The notes: generated by a model from the letters alone, not told the origin. Numbered from the stretch's first letter, positions 33,562-41,917 are shown. The stretch is 64,000 bases of DNA from Chromohalobacter sp. 11-W (GCF_029889905.1 NZ_JARANZ010000003.1:296165-360164), one strand, 5' to 3'. Numbers and translations: made by a program.

Positions 33562-35284
33562 TTTCCTCCCGTCGTAAGTCATCGACGATGCCTAGATAGG
33601 CGCGTATCACCGCTTCCTCGGAGACACTGCCAACGGGGCGTCCGTCATCGTCCAGAATCGGAACCGATTCGCCCACGAAACCCTCCAGTGCGTTCATGGC
33701 ATCCCAGACACTGGTGGCGTGGATAAAGGCGGGCGCAATACGCCAGTGCTTCCGTGGCACCGGCTCGGCATCGGGCAGGGTGAGGAGTGTCTGAAGGCGC
33801 ACGCAGCCGACAAAATAGCCCTGAGCGTCGGTGATTACGGCCTCGGCCCGCTGCTGTTCGACCAGTAGTGTGCGGATGGCGCCAGCGGTATCGGTGGCAT
33901 TTGCGCGCGTGACATCGGTCGAAGCGTAATCGGCAATCGAGAGGCTCTGTAGTATCGCCCGGTCGCGGCCCTGGCGGAGATCGAACCCTCGTGCACGCAG
34001 TTGCCGGTCAAACAGCGAGCGGCCCACCATCCGGTAGGAGACCAGGTTGCAAAACACTACCGTTACCATCGCCGCAATGGTCAGGTCGTAATTGCGGGTC
34101 AACTCAAACACGATCAGTATGGTCGTCAGCGGCGCGCCGATCACCGCGCTCGCCAACGCCATCATGCCGCCAATGGCGTAAGCCACCAGGCCGGACAACT
34201 CCAGCGGTACAACCGTTTGTGCCGTCATGCCGAACAATGAACCAAACAGTATCCCGATCAATAGCGCCGGGCTGAATACCCCGCCCACAAAACCGAAGCC
34301 CACGCACAAGGCCGTGACCAACAGCTTCAGGGCGACGAGCAAGCCCAACTCCTCGGCCCCAAAAGCGCCGGGGATGGTGGCAAAGCGCAGACTCTCCTGG
34401 CCGATACCCAGTACCTCCGGCATCCACAACGCCACCAGCCCCAGTGCCAAGCCGGCACCGGCGGGTTTGATTGTTTGTGGCAACCGGGCCTGGGCGGCCA
34501 ATTTACCGGCCTTCTCAATTAAGCGGATAAAAACCCAGGCCAGTAGCGCGCACAACATTCCCTCAAAAGCGAAGAGCAAAAACTCGTAGCTATGGCTAAC
34601 ACCGGCAAAATCCACCAGGAACAAAGGCTCAAGCTCAAACACTACATTGGCCAATACATAGCCCGTGGCTGCCGCCACCGTGACCGGTGCAAAGGCGCGC
34701 AGCGAATAGTGGCGCAGGATCACCTCGTGGGCGAACACCAGTCCGGCGATCGGGGCATTAAACGCCGTCGCAATCGCAGCGGACACGCCGCAGGCAATGG
34801 CAATGGCCTTCAGATCTTTGACGCCCAATTTCAGCTTGGCAGCCAGCGCCCCAAACAGCGTGCCCAGATACACCATGGGCCCGTACTGGCCCACACTGGC
34901 GCCACTGCCTAGCGAGACAATCGCCGCCAGGGTGGAAACGATACCATCGCGAAAGCTCGGTAGCGGCTGATCGGTCTGCACCGCGAGAATGGCGTCCGGC
35001 GGCGCTAGCGCTCTCCGCACGCTCGAGCCATAGCGCATCAAAAGTCCCACCACTAGGCCACCCAACGTGGGCACCAGTACCGTCGCGGCCGTCACCAGCC
35101 CCGGTCGCTCGCCCCATTGAATCCGTGCGTAAGGGGACACCAGTAGCCGGTGGTTCAACCACGCTACCGCCTCCACAAAACCGATGGCGCACAGAGAAGC
35201 GACCGCACCGACGATCACCGCGACCAGAGAAATGGCGCTAATGCGGTAGATGATGGTTAGCCAGTTTCGCACGGTAGAGCGCAT
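33548..35284 (-). CDS. CLC-family chloride channel/transporter with CBS domains
   Basis: A 578-residue CLC with about 12 membrane helices and two cytoplasmic CBS domains at the C-terminus (about 445-570). The ion-path motifs are present: GSGASVGQYGP near residue 126-136 and GGVFSPALLIG. The gating glutamate of GxEGP is replaced by Tyr (GQYGP, Tyr ~134), so gating and coupling must differ from E. coli CLC-ec1. It could be a channel-like or otherwise altered form. Start 35284 is the first ATG with the expected N-terminus (MRSTVRNWL); a TTG 66 nt upstream has no ribosome site either. Confidence 0.85.
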   Translation of the reverse strand: MRSTVRNWLTIIYRISAISLVAVIVGAVASLCAIGFVEAVAWLNHRLLVSPYARIQWGERPGLVTAATVLVPTLGGLVVGLLMRYGSSVRRALAPPDAILAVQTDQPLPSFRDGIVSTLAAIVSLGSGASVGQYGPMVYLGTLFGALAAKLKLGVKDLKAIAIACGVSAAIATAFNAPIAGLVFAHEVILRHYSLRAFAPVTVAAATGYVLANVVFELEPLFLVDFAGVSHSYEFLLFAFEGMLCALLAWVFIRLIEKAGKLAAQARLPQTIKPAGAGLALGLVALWMPEVLGIGQESLRFATIPGAFGAEELGLLVALKLLVTALCVGFGFVGGVFSPALLIGILFGSLFGMTAQTVVPLELSGLVAYAIGGMMALASAVIGAPLTTILIVFELTRNYDLTIAAMVTVVFCNLVSYRMVGRSLFDRQLRARGFDLRQGRDRAILQSLSIADYASTDVTRANATDTAGAIRTLLVEQQRAEAVITDAQGYFVGCVRLQTLLTLPDAEPVPRKHWRIAPAFIHATSVWDAMNALEGFVGESVPILDDDGRPVGSVSEEAVIRAYLGIVDDLRREENATA

Positions 35285-35716
35285 AGGTTTGATGAGTCTT
35301 GTTGGGCGTCGAGTGTAAAGTGGCTGAGAAGATAGAGCCTTGAGAATCAATATGATGATAGGTCAGCGTTGGCGTTTTATCATTCTCGCTATTTTTGTAC
35401 AGTGAAGCGTATCAGAATGTACCGCATGACATTAAAGCTCGCCCGCTTTATCACCTTTTAGTTTATTGAGTTCAATGGCGAATTCATCATCCGGACGCTG
35501 ATAATTTTTCAAGGGGGACGATAAAACTGTGTGTTCAGAATATCCTCTGAGGGCGTTTCTGCTTGAATGAAAAAGTTTAGGAAGTAAATTGACGCCGTTT
35601 GTAAACAAATTTTGTTGAGACATTGAGTTACACTAATAAGAATACCATCCGGAAAAGCGTCGCTGTTCCGGTTCTTGCAGTCGCCTGATGTGATGCATTC
35701 ATTTGCCACTCTCAGC
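35285..35716. other. A/T-rich spacer between CLC and EamA genes
   Basis: About 430 bp with no well-supported gene. A 63-codon minus frame (35432-35623) ends in a protein-like stretch QRPDDEFAIELNKLKGDKAG but has no family match, a poor start, and sits in low-GC sequence; it may be the remnant of a lost gene. No terminator is evident. Confidence 0.4.
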
Positions 35717-36589
35717 TCACTTCTTGGGGCTGGAGTAGACGCTCAGCGCGGTTACCGTGGCGAGGATCAGCAACATCCCGACGATCTGGATGCTCACCAG
35801 GCTTTCGCCGAGGACCACGACGCCGAAGAGCGATGCGGTGACGGGTTCGACCATGGCGACGATGGAGGCGACGGCCGGGGCGGTGTGTTTCAGGCCGGCG
35901 ATGTAGAAGATGAACGAGAGCCCGGCGCCGAGTATTCCCAGCGTGACGAACAGCGGCCAGTCCGGTGTATGCAGCACGTCCAGTGTTTGGCTGGTATCGC
36001 CGAGGCCGGCCAAGAGCACGGCGAGAACCGCGAAGGCAATCACCAGAATGGCCTGCGGGCTGCCGTGCGGTGCCGCGTACTTGAACCCGAAGATGAACAC
36101 CGCGTAGGAGACCCCGGCCAGCAGCCCGGCACCCACGCCGAGTAGCGTGACGCCCCCTGAGCTCACATCGTAAATACGTGTCAGCAGCACGATACCGAGC
36201 ATCACCACGACGATGGCGGCCCATTTCAGCGGCGTGGGCTGTTCGAGCTTGAGCACGAACGAGAGCAGATAGACGAAGATCGGCGCCGAGTACATCAAGG
36301 TCGCCGCCACCGCGACGCTGCCCTGCGAGATACTGAGGAAATAGAACGCGAAGTTGCCGGCGACGCCCAGGCCGGCCACCGCTGACCATCCCCACAGGCG
36401 ACGATTGCGCAATCCGCTGTGGCGTGGGCGGATCGCCAACCAGCCGAGCACGAATACCAGGCCGATGGCGCCCCGGTAGAACGAGACGACGAACGCATCC
36501 CAGTCGTCCGCCATGAGCAGGCCGCCGATGCCGCCGGATAGACCCCAGCAAAGTGAGGCGAGAACCACGAGTGCCGTTGCACCTGCCAT
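35717..36589 (-). CDS. EamA/RhaT-type metabolite transporter
   Basis: A 290-residue drug/metabolite transporter with ten predicted helices in two EamA repeats (about 5-140 and 150-285). The repeat hallmarks are ALVVLASLCWGLSGGIGGLL at the N-terminus and the second-repeat end ASLFGVVVLGESLVSIQIVG. It exports or imports small metabolites; the substrate is unknown. GGAG precedes the ATG. No co-directional partner within 120 bp. Confidence 0.85.
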   Translation of the reverse strand: MAGATALVVLASLCWGLSGGIGGLLMADDWDAFVVSFYRGAIGLVFVLGWLAIRPRHSGLRNRRLWGWSAVAGLGVAGNFAFYFLSISQGSVAVAATLMYSAPIFVYLLSFVLKLEQPTPLKWAAIVVVMLGIVLLTRIYDVSSGGVTLLGVGAGLLAGVSYAVFIFGFKYAAPHGSPQAILVIAFAVLAVLLAGLGDTSQTLDVLHTPDWPLFVTLGILGAGLSFIFYIAGLKHTAPAVASIVAMVEPVTASLFGVVVLGESLVSIQIVGMLLILATVTALSVYSSPKK

Positions 36590-36646
36590 TGAGAGCTCCT
36601 GTTATCAGGGTGAAGTGGAAAATCGAATCATAGACCGCCGTAAAAG

Positions 36647-36687
36647 GACGGCATCCCCTGCGGGCCACGCCAACAAGGGATGCCGTC
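36647..36687 (-). terminator. Intrinsic terminator of the 49-residue gene
   Basis: GACGGCATCCC (36647-36657) and GGGATGCCGTC (36677-36687) form an 11-bp perfect stem with a 19-nt loop. On the minus strand it is followed by CTTTTACGG. It lies 25 bp after the small gene stop, so it most likely ends that transcript. Confidence 0.7.
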
Positions 36688-36711
36688 TCATGCCGTGTTC
36701 CTCCAAGCGCA

Positions 36712-36861
36712 TCAGGAGCGTACCTTTTCCAGGAGCCTCTGAAGCGTCTTCTTGCTCCATACGAAGAGCCCGATAGGCGGCATCGCCGGCATATATATCA
36801 CTTTCAGAGCCTGTTCATGCTCGGCCCGCTCGTTTTTACGAGACTGCTCATCGTTACGCAT
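36712..36861 (-). CDS. Small basic protein, 49 residues
   Basis: ATG at 36859-36861 is preceded by AAGGAG at optimal distance. The frame encodes MRNDEQSRKNERAEHEQALK, then VIYMPAMPPIGLFVWSKKTL and a basic tail ending EKVRS. A polar N-terminal helix, a Met/Pro-rich hydrophobic centre and a Lys/Arg C-terminus are visible. A terminator follows directly. It is 64 bp downstream of the MFS transporter stop, so may be co-transcribed with it. No family is recognised. Confidence 0.6.
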   Translation of the reverse strand: MRNDEQSRKNERAEHEQALKVIYMPAMPPIGLFVWSKKTLQRLLEKVRS

Positions 36862-36924
36862 ATCGTCTCCTTATCGCGTTGCTATCAAGAACCTCACTCC
36901 TCACGAGTGCCGTTGTATCTGCAT

Positions 36925-38124
36925 TTACGTCTCCTGATGACGGGGTGAAGTGGCAGGAGACTGGAAAGCCGCGCGCTCGGCGCTCCTGTAGCCGATGAGG
37001 GCCGTGGCCACCGCGATCAGCGCGAAGGCGATGAAGCAGACGAGATATCCTCGGCTGCCGATCAGGTAGCCCGCGAGGGGCGAGCCGACGATCTGGCCGA
37101 CGGCGATCATCAGGAAGGGCAGTCCCAGCCCGATGGCGGGGCGTTCCGCATACAGCCGGATGCCCCAGACGAGGTAGACGCCGGTCAGCATGATGTAGGC
37201 CGCGCCGAAGAGTGCGGCCGCGACGAGCACCGCCGCCAGGTTCGAGGGGCTGATTACCAGCAAGCCGAGCGCGCAGGCCATGGCCGCGAGACTGCCGCGA
37301 TGCACGACGTTGAGGCCAAAGCGTGCGATCAGGTCGCCCGCTGCGCCGCCGACCAACCCCGCGACCCCGATCAGAATCCAGACGATGTTGGCCGTCGCCT
37401 GCTCGAAATGTCCCAGCGTGATGACCACATCGCTCGAGAAGGTCCAGAAGGCCGCGCTGGCCGTGCCCATCCCGACGGCCGCGACGATCAGCGTCAACGC
37501 ATGAGGGCGCCAGAGCCCGCCAAGACGATCGGCGCCTTGGCGGCTGTCGGTCGAGGCGGTGTCGCCGGTGCTCGCGCGAGGCATACTGAACAGCAACAGC
37601 AGCGCATTGAGCAACGCGGCGACGGCAAAGGCGGCGTAGGCGAGCCGCCACTGCCCGGTGGCGAGAAAGGCGACCGGCCCGGAAACAGCAACGCCCAGGC
37701 TGGTACCGGCGTTGATGACGGTGTTGGCCCGCCCTTGCCGGGGCGTGGTGATCGCGCGTGATACTGCCTGCGCCATGGGCGGCGATGCCAGTCCGGTGCT
37801 CGTTCCCGCGAGCAGAATGGCGCCGGCCAGCCACAATGGCTGCGTGCTGACGGCGACGCCTGCCATGCCCACCGCCGCGATCAGGGCGGCGGCGACGGCG
37901 ATCCGGCGTGGCCCGAAGCGTTCCACCAGCAGCGCGCTGAGCACGATGGCGAGGCAATACCCCACATAGGCGCCGCTGCCGATGACGCCGGCCAGGGTCG
38001 GGTTCAAACCGACATCGTCGCGCATGCTGGGCAGGAATAGCCCATAGGCGAAGCGCGCCAGGCCGTAGGTGGTGCCGATCAGCATGGTGCCGGCGACGAT
38101 CAGGCGGAATTCGATGCGCGTCAT
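36925..38124 (-). CDS. Major facilitator superfamily transporter (YbfB/YjiJ-like)
   Basis: 399 residues with twelve predicted helices. The N-terminus IVAGTMLIGTTYGLARFAYG, with LPSMRDDVGLN following, is characteristic of the YbfB/YjiJ MFS group. An Arg-rich loop VERFGPRRIAVAAAL sits between helices 2 and 3 (motif A position). Transport substrate unknown. The upstream TetR gene is co-directional, and a palindrome resembling the one before tetR lies 45 bp upstream, so TetR control of this pump is inferred. Confidence 0.85.
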   Translation of the reverse strand: MTRIEFRLIVAGTMLIGTTYGLARFAYGLFLPSMRDDVGLNPTLAGVIGSGAYVGYCLAIVLSALLVERFGPRRIAVAAALIAAVGMAGVAVSTQPLWLAGAILLAGTSTGLASPPMAQAVSRAITTPRQGRANTVINAGTSLGVAVSGPVAFLATGQWRLAYAAFAVAALLNALLLLFSMPRASTGDTASTDSRQGADRLGGLWRPHALTLIVAAVGMGTASAAFWTFSSDVVITLGHFEQATANIVWILIGVAGLVGGAAGDLIARFGLNVVHRGSLAAMACALGLLVISPSNLAAVLVAAALFGAAYIMLTGVYLVWGIRLYAERPAIGLGLPFLMIAVGQIVGSPLAGYLIGSRGYLVCFIAFALIAVATALIGYRSAERAAFQSPATSPRHQET

Positions 38125-38168
38125 GCGGTGTACTCCCCTCGGCCTGTGGCCGGCATCATGGTAACGAT

Positions 38169-38189
38169 GTGTAAAACGGTCGTTTTCAC
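38169..38189. promoter_or_regulatory. Candidate TetR operator upstream of the MFS gene
   Basis: GTGTAAAACGGTCGTTTTCAC (nt 38169-38189) is a near-perfect palindrome, arms GTG-AAAACG and CGTTTT-CAC. The same left arm GTGTAAAACG occurs upstream of tetR at 38826. Paired occurrence supports a shared repressor. Confidence 0.6.
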
Positions 38190-38290
38190 TATGGGCGTAA
38201 TTTAGCCGCCGGTTCGAGCCCGGTTAATGTCACGAGTCGTGGGCTATGCTGCGTGTCGAAGCGGCAAGCGTGTCGCTGAACTCGGCGCCG

Positions 38291-38818
38291 CTATGACGCC
38301 CGCGCGGCATTTGCCAAACGCTGCGCCGCTCGGCGCGCGACATCGACGGTCGCGACGCCGCGATACGCTGCCATGTGGGTCGCGCCTTCGAACAGCAGTT
38401 GAATCGTCTCGACGAGTTCGTCGTCATGCTGGCTGATCTCCGCGACGACGATGTCGCTAATCCGGCCCCGCAGGCGCTGCTTATGGCGTTCCATCGCCTC
38501 GGCGATCTCTGGCACATCGCCACCGGTTTCCCCCCAAGCGCGCAGGAACAGGCAGCCCCGCACGGCCTCCTGGGCCAACCAAGTCTCCAGTGCGCCGAAC
38601 AAGGCATCGATGCTGTCTTCTTCCACCAAGCGATGGAAGCGGCGGTCGCGCTCGTTCAGGACGGCCGCGATCAGGCCGTTCTTGCTGCCGACGTGCTTGT
38701 AAAGCGTGCGACTCGAGATCCCAGCGCCCTCCGTCAGCCGGTCCATGCCGGTGGCGTTAAAACCGTGACGGTCGAAGAGCTGCTCGGCGGTCTCGAGCAA
38801 TCGTGTGCGAATATCCAT
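38291..38818 (-). CDS. TetR/AcrR family transcriptional repressor
   Basis: 175 residues. The N-terminal helix-turn-helix reads TRLLETAEQLFDRHGFNATG then GISSRTLYKHVGSKNGLIAA, typical TetR; the C-terminal ligand domain is helical with Cys in VRGCLFLRAWGETGG. It probably represses itself and the downstream MFS gene via the two similar palindromes. Ligand unknown. The start at 38818 is unambiguous, with the conserved MDIRTRLLE. Confidence 0.88.
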   Translation of the reverse strand: MDIRTRLLETAEQLFDRHGFNATGMDRLTEGAGISSRTLYKHVGSKNGLIAAVLNERDRRFHRLVEEDSIDALFGALETWLAQEAVRGCLFLRAWGETGGDVPEIAEAMERHKQRLRGRISDIVVAEISQHDDELVETIQLLFEGATHMAAYRGVATVDVARRAAQRLANAARAS

Positions 38819-38825
38819 GTCTGCA

Positions 38826-38845
38826 GTGTAAAACGATCACTTTAC
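38826..38845. promoter_or_regulatory. Candidate autoregulatory TetR operator
   Basis: GTGTAAAACGATCACTTTAC lies 7 bp upstream of the tetR start, with GTAAA/TTTAC arms and the same GTGTAAAACG-TC head as the MFS-side site. This position would block tetR transcription. Confidence 0.6.
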
Positions 38846-38867
38846 CTTCGCAAGCCGAGGCTCAGAC

Positions 38868-38888
38868 AAAACGCCCCCGCGCCGTTTA
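38868..38888. repeat. Left 21-bp direct repeat of the AlbA_2 insertion
   Basis: These 21 bases are identical to 40517-40537, the left arm of the ctpA terminator. Here the partner arm is missing so no hairpin forms. With its twin it brackets 1628 bp. Confidence 0.75.
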
Positions 38889-38900
38889 TTTGTTAAATTG

Positions 38901-39035
38901 ATGCACCAGTTCACTTTTACCACCCAGAACGCCGATATTCCGGTCTTCGGGAGCGCAGAGTGGTTTGTCGTATTGAGTGTTGAAGAGAATCAGGGCCGAC
39001 TCGTCAAAAAAAGGAGCAAAATGGCATTGCCATGA
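38901..39035 (+). CDS. Possible 44-residue leader protein
   Basis: An ATG at 38901 opens 44 codons, MHQFTFTTQNADIPVFGSAE, then WFVVLSVEENQGRL and a basic tail. Its stop TGA (39033-39035) overlaps the next ATG by four bases (ATGA), which suggests translational coupling. No good ribosome site precedes it, and no family is recognised. It could also be a truncated remnant of a longer gene lost at the insertion edge. Confidence 0.35.
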   Translation: MHQFTFTTQNADIPVFGSAEWFVVLSVEENQGRLVKKRSKMALP

Positions 39036-40495
39036 CACAAAGTGACCTTCAAAAAGCCATCACCCGAGGTGAAGATAGCCGCCACCAGTTCAAGCGTGAC
39101 GCTACCAATGCGGATGGTCTTGCCGCCGAGCTGGCGGCCTTTGCCAACAGTGGCGGTGGCTGGCTGTTTCTGGGCGTGAACGACGATGGTTCGATTGCGG
39201 GGTTGGATGGCGCGTCGGTTCGGCGTTTGAACCAATTACTGGGCAACGCCGCCTCTCAGCATGTGCGTCCACCGGTGCATCCGCTGACTGAAAATGTGCA
39301 GACGGATCAGGGCCTTGTGGTGGTGGTTGAAGTGCCCGATGGATTGGCCAAGCCTTATTTGGACAATCAAGGCCGCATCTGGGTCAAGCAGGGCTCGGAC
39401 AAGCGGCATGTAACTTCTCGGGAGGAGATGCAGCGCATGTTCCAGCGCTCCGGGCTGGTTTACGCCGACGTGGTCCCGGTGGCGGGTACTTCCATAGAGG
39501 ATATCGACGACAAGGCCTTTACTGCCTATTTCGACCGTCGCTACGGAGAAAGCGATGAGTTCTCGGGCCTGACCCGGGAGCAGTTGCTGCAGAACCTGGG
39601 CTTGGGCGATGGCAGCGAGCTGAACCTGTCAGGGCTAATGCTGTTTGCTCGCAATCCCCAGCTCTGGCGCCCGGCGTTTGAAGTCAAGGCGGTGGCCTTC
39701 CCCGGCACCGCGCTGCACGATACCCGCTACCTGGATAGTGAGGACATCAAAGGCACCTTGCTGGAGCAGTTCCGGGGCGCTTTCGCTTTTATCAAACGCA
39801 ATCTGCATCATGTGCAGCACGGGCGCAGCTTCAATACGTTGGGTGAGCTTGAGATCCCCGAAACCGCGTTGGAAGAGCTGCTGGTCAACGCCCTGATCCA
39901 CCGAGATTATTTTACCAGCGCCTCGGTCCGGCTGATGGTCTTTGCCGACCGGGTGGAGATCGTTAGCCCTGGCCACCTGTCGGATAGCTTGAGCCCGGAA
40001 GATATTCGACGAGGCAAGACCATTCGCCGCAACCCTACGCTCACCGAGCATGCCTCCCATATCCTGCCCTATCGGGGCATGGGCAGCGGTATTCCACGAG
40101 CACTTCAGGCATGGCCCCGGATCGATTTGGTGGACGACTCATCGGGAAATCAGTTCAGTGCAGTGGTCTGGCGACCGGAGGCGGAGTGGCGCTCAGGGAC
40201 GGGCGGCGACCAAGTCACCGATCAAGTCACCGATCAAGTCACCGATCAAGTCACCGATCAAGTCACACCCGAGATGGAGCGGCTTCTGCTGGCCATCGAT
40301 GGTGAAGTGAAGAGGGCGGATCTACAGCAAGCACTGGGCCTGAAGCATACTCCGCACTTCAGAGATGCCTATCTTCGCCCGGCACTGGAAGCTGGGCTGG
40401 TCGAGCTGACGATTCCGGACAAGCCCAATAGCCGTTTGCAGAAATACCGACTCACGGCCGCTGGCAAAACCTGGCTGCAGCGCCGGAGCGATTAA
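39032..40495 (+). CDS. AlbA_2/ATPase-domain protein with winged-helix tail
   Basis: 487 residues. The N-terminal Schlafen AlbA_2 domain (about 8-125) shows EDSRHQFKRD and AAFANSGGGWLFLGV. A GHKL-type HATPase_c_4 domain (about 250-385) shows NALIHRDYFTSASVRLMVF and YRGMGSGIPRAL. A VTDQ-repeat linker (about 392-412) leads to a C-terminal winged-helix region (420-487). This architecture is usually labelled transcriptional regulator or DNA-binding ATPase; AlbA_2 proteins also occur in anti-phage and toxin contexts, so a defence role is possible. It is the main cargo between the 21-bp repeats at 38868 and 40517. Confidence 0.82.
   Translation: MTQSDLQKAITRGEDSRHQFKRDATNADGLAAELAAFANSGGGWLFLGVNDDGSIAGLDGASVRRLNQLLGNAASQHVRPPVHPLTENVQTDQGLVVVVEVPDGLAKPYLDNQGRIWVKQGSDKRHVTSREEMQRMFQRSGLVYADVVPVAGTSIEDIDDKAFTAYFDRRYGESDEFSGLTREQLLQNLGLGDGSELNLSGLMLFARNPQLWRPAFEVKAVAFPGTALHDTRYLDSEDIKGTLLEQFRGAFAFIKRNLHHVQHGRSFNTLGELEIPETALEELLVNALIHRDYFTSASVRLMVFADRVEIVSPGHLSDSLSPEDIRRGKTIRRNPTLTEHASHILPYRGMGSGIPRALQAWPRIDLVDDSSGNQFSAVVWRPEAEWRSGTGGDQVTDQVTDQVTDQVTDQVTPEMERLLLAIDGEVKRADLQQALGLKHTPHFRDAYLRPALEAGLVELTIPDKPNSRLQKYRLTAAGKTWLQRRSD
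40211..40266 (+). repeat. 12-bp tandem repeat encoding (V-T-D-Q)n
   Basis: CAAGTCACCGAT is repeated four times exactly from 40211 to 40258, then 8 bp of a fifth copy. It encodes a VTDQ linker between the ATPase and winged-helix domains. Because the unit is a multiple of three, copy-number change alters linker length without frameshift. Confidence 0.9.
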
Positions 40496-40516
40496 AGATA
40501 GCCTTCTGAGTCTGAA

Positions 40517-40537
40517 AAAACGCCCCCGCGCCGTTTA
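40517..40537. repeat. Right 21-bp direct repeat of the AlbA_2 insertion
   Basis: Identical to 38868-38888. Here it is the left arm of an intact terminator, so this is the original copy and the left one is the duplication. Confidence 0.75.
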
Positions 40538-40564
40538 CTTCAAAATAACGGCGCGGGGGCGTTT
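40518..40564 (-). terminator. Strong terminator of the gpmI-envC-ctpA unit
   Basis: An 18-bp perfect stem (40518-40535 with 40547-40564), GC-rich in the centre, loop of 11 nt. On the minus strand it is flanked by a run of six T (complement of the A-run 40515-40520), giving a classical intrinsic terminator 25 bp after the ctpA stop. It could also stop + strand transcripts from the AlbA_2 gene. Confidence 0.85.
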
Positions 40565-40588
40565 GCGTTTCAGGGCGCGGATGGAGTG

Positions 40589-41917
40589 TTAGTTGCTGCC
40601 CTGCGCACGCGGCAGCACGTTGAGGGCCCTGAGTAGGTTGAGCGCTTCGCCGAGTTGGTAGTCGCTTTCGGCGAGTGAGGCTTCGCGCTTGGTGCGTTCG
40701 GTGTCGCCGTTGATGTTGCGCAGGTGGTTCTCGAGGTCGGCTTCGCGGATATTGAGGCCGCTGCCTTCGGCAACTTCGAGGCGGCCACGCACCACGTCGA
40801 CATCCGGCTCGATGCCTTGGGCCTGGATCGAGCGGCCATCCGGCGTGTAGTAGAGCGCGGTGGTCAGCTTCAGGCCATCGCCGTTGTTGAGCGGCAGTAC
40901 CTGTTGGACGGAGCCCTTGCCGAAGCTCTCGGTGCCCATCAGCACGGCGCGTTGCTGGTCCTGCAGCGCGCCGGCGACGATCTCTGCTGCCGAGGCGCTG
41001 CCGCCGTTGATCAGCACCACCATGGGCACGTCCGGGGCGCTGGTCTGCGTGGATGCCGAGAAGCGCATGTCGCTGTCCGGCAGGCGGCCTTCGGTGTAGA
41101 CGATCAGGCCACTGTCGAGGAACAGGTCGGCGACGTCGACGGCGCTGTCGAGCACACCGCCGGGGTTGTTGCGCAAGTCGAGTATCAGCCCCTTGAGTTC
41201 GCCTTCGTCACGTAGTGAGGCGATGGCGTCGCGGGCCTGCTCGCCGGTGCGGCTCTGGAACTGGCTGATGCGCAGATAGCCATAGCCCGGCGCTAGTAGC
41301 TCGTGTTTGACGCTCTCGGTCTGGATGGTCTCGCGCGTCAGGGTGACGTTGCGCGGCGCATCCTCGCCCTCGCGCATGATGGTCAGGCGGATATCCTCGC
41401 CTTCGTCGCCGCGCATCATGTCTACGGCTTCCTGCAGCGACATGCTCTCGGTGGGCGTGTCGTCGATGCGCAGGATGCGGTCCTGGGCCTGGAGCCCGGC
41501 GCGCGCGGCGGGGGTGTCGTCGAGAGGTGCGATGATCGTCAACTGACCCTCTTGCATGCCGACTTCGATGCCGACGCCGCTGAATTCACCCTCGGTGGTC
41601 TCGCGCAGGGCCTCGAAGTCGTCCTTGTCGAGATAGGCGGAGTGCGGGTCGAGCTCGCCGAGCATGCCACGAATGGCGTTGCGCATCAGGGTGGTGTCGT
41701 CGACTTCGTCGACATAGGTGCGCTTGATGCGCTCGAAGACCTCGGCGAAGGTCTGCACGTCTTCCACGGGCAGGGCGTCATTGTCGGCCGGTGGCTGAGC
41801 GCTTTGCTGAGCGTGCGCCGGTAGCGGCAGGGTTAGCACACCGATCACCAGGGCCATGCCCATGGCTAGAAAGTGACGAACGGTGAGACGCGGGGAACGG
41901 GGTTGGCTTGCGGTCAT
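40589..41917 (-). CDS. ctpA: S41 family C-terminal processing protease
   Basis: 442 residues: signal peptide (about 1-36, ending PAHAQ), PDZ domain (about 95-190) and S41 catalytic domain. The catalytic Ser-Lys dyad lies in INGGSASAAEIVAGAL and TESFGKGSVQQVL. Located in the periplasm, it processes or degrades proteins from their C-termini; in this genomic context, next to envC, peptidoglycan hydrolase turnover is a known role of CtpA-like enzymes. GGAG precedes the ATG. Together with envC and gpmI it forms a co-directional unit ending in the terminator at 40518. Confidence 0.92.
   Translation of the reverse strand: MTASQPRSPRLTVRHFLAMGMALVIGVLTLPLPAHAQQSAQPPADNDALPVEDVQTFAEVFERIKRTYVDEVDDTTLMRNAIRGMLGELDPHSAYLDKDDFEALRETTEGEFSGVGIEVGMQEGQLTIIAPLDDTPAARAGLQAQDRILRIDDTPTESMSLQEAVDMMRGDEGEDIRLTIMREGEDAPRNVTLTRETIQTESVKHELLAPGYGYLRISQFQSRTGEQARDAIASLRDEGELKGLILDLRNNPGGVLDSAVDVADLFLDSGLIVYTEGRLPDSDMRFSASTQTSAPDVPMVVLINGGSASAAEIVAGALQDQQRAVLMGTESFGKGSVQQVLPLNNGDGLKLTTALYYTPDGRSIQAQGIEPDVDVVRGRLEVAEGSGLNIREADLENHLRNINGDTERTKREASLAESDYQLGEALNLLRALNVLPRAQGSN

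Noticed and set aside
35432..35623. A 63-codon frame in the CLC-EamA spacer
   Set aside because: Poor start and no family; noted as possible remnant, not annotated as a gene.
35712..36668. 318-codon minus frame overlapping the EamA gene
   Set aside because: Arg/Gly-rich shadow in another frame; the EamA frame has the conserved helices.
36854..37957. 367-codon frame overlapping the MFS gene
   Set aside because: Arg-rich shadow with no homology; the MFS frame is clear.
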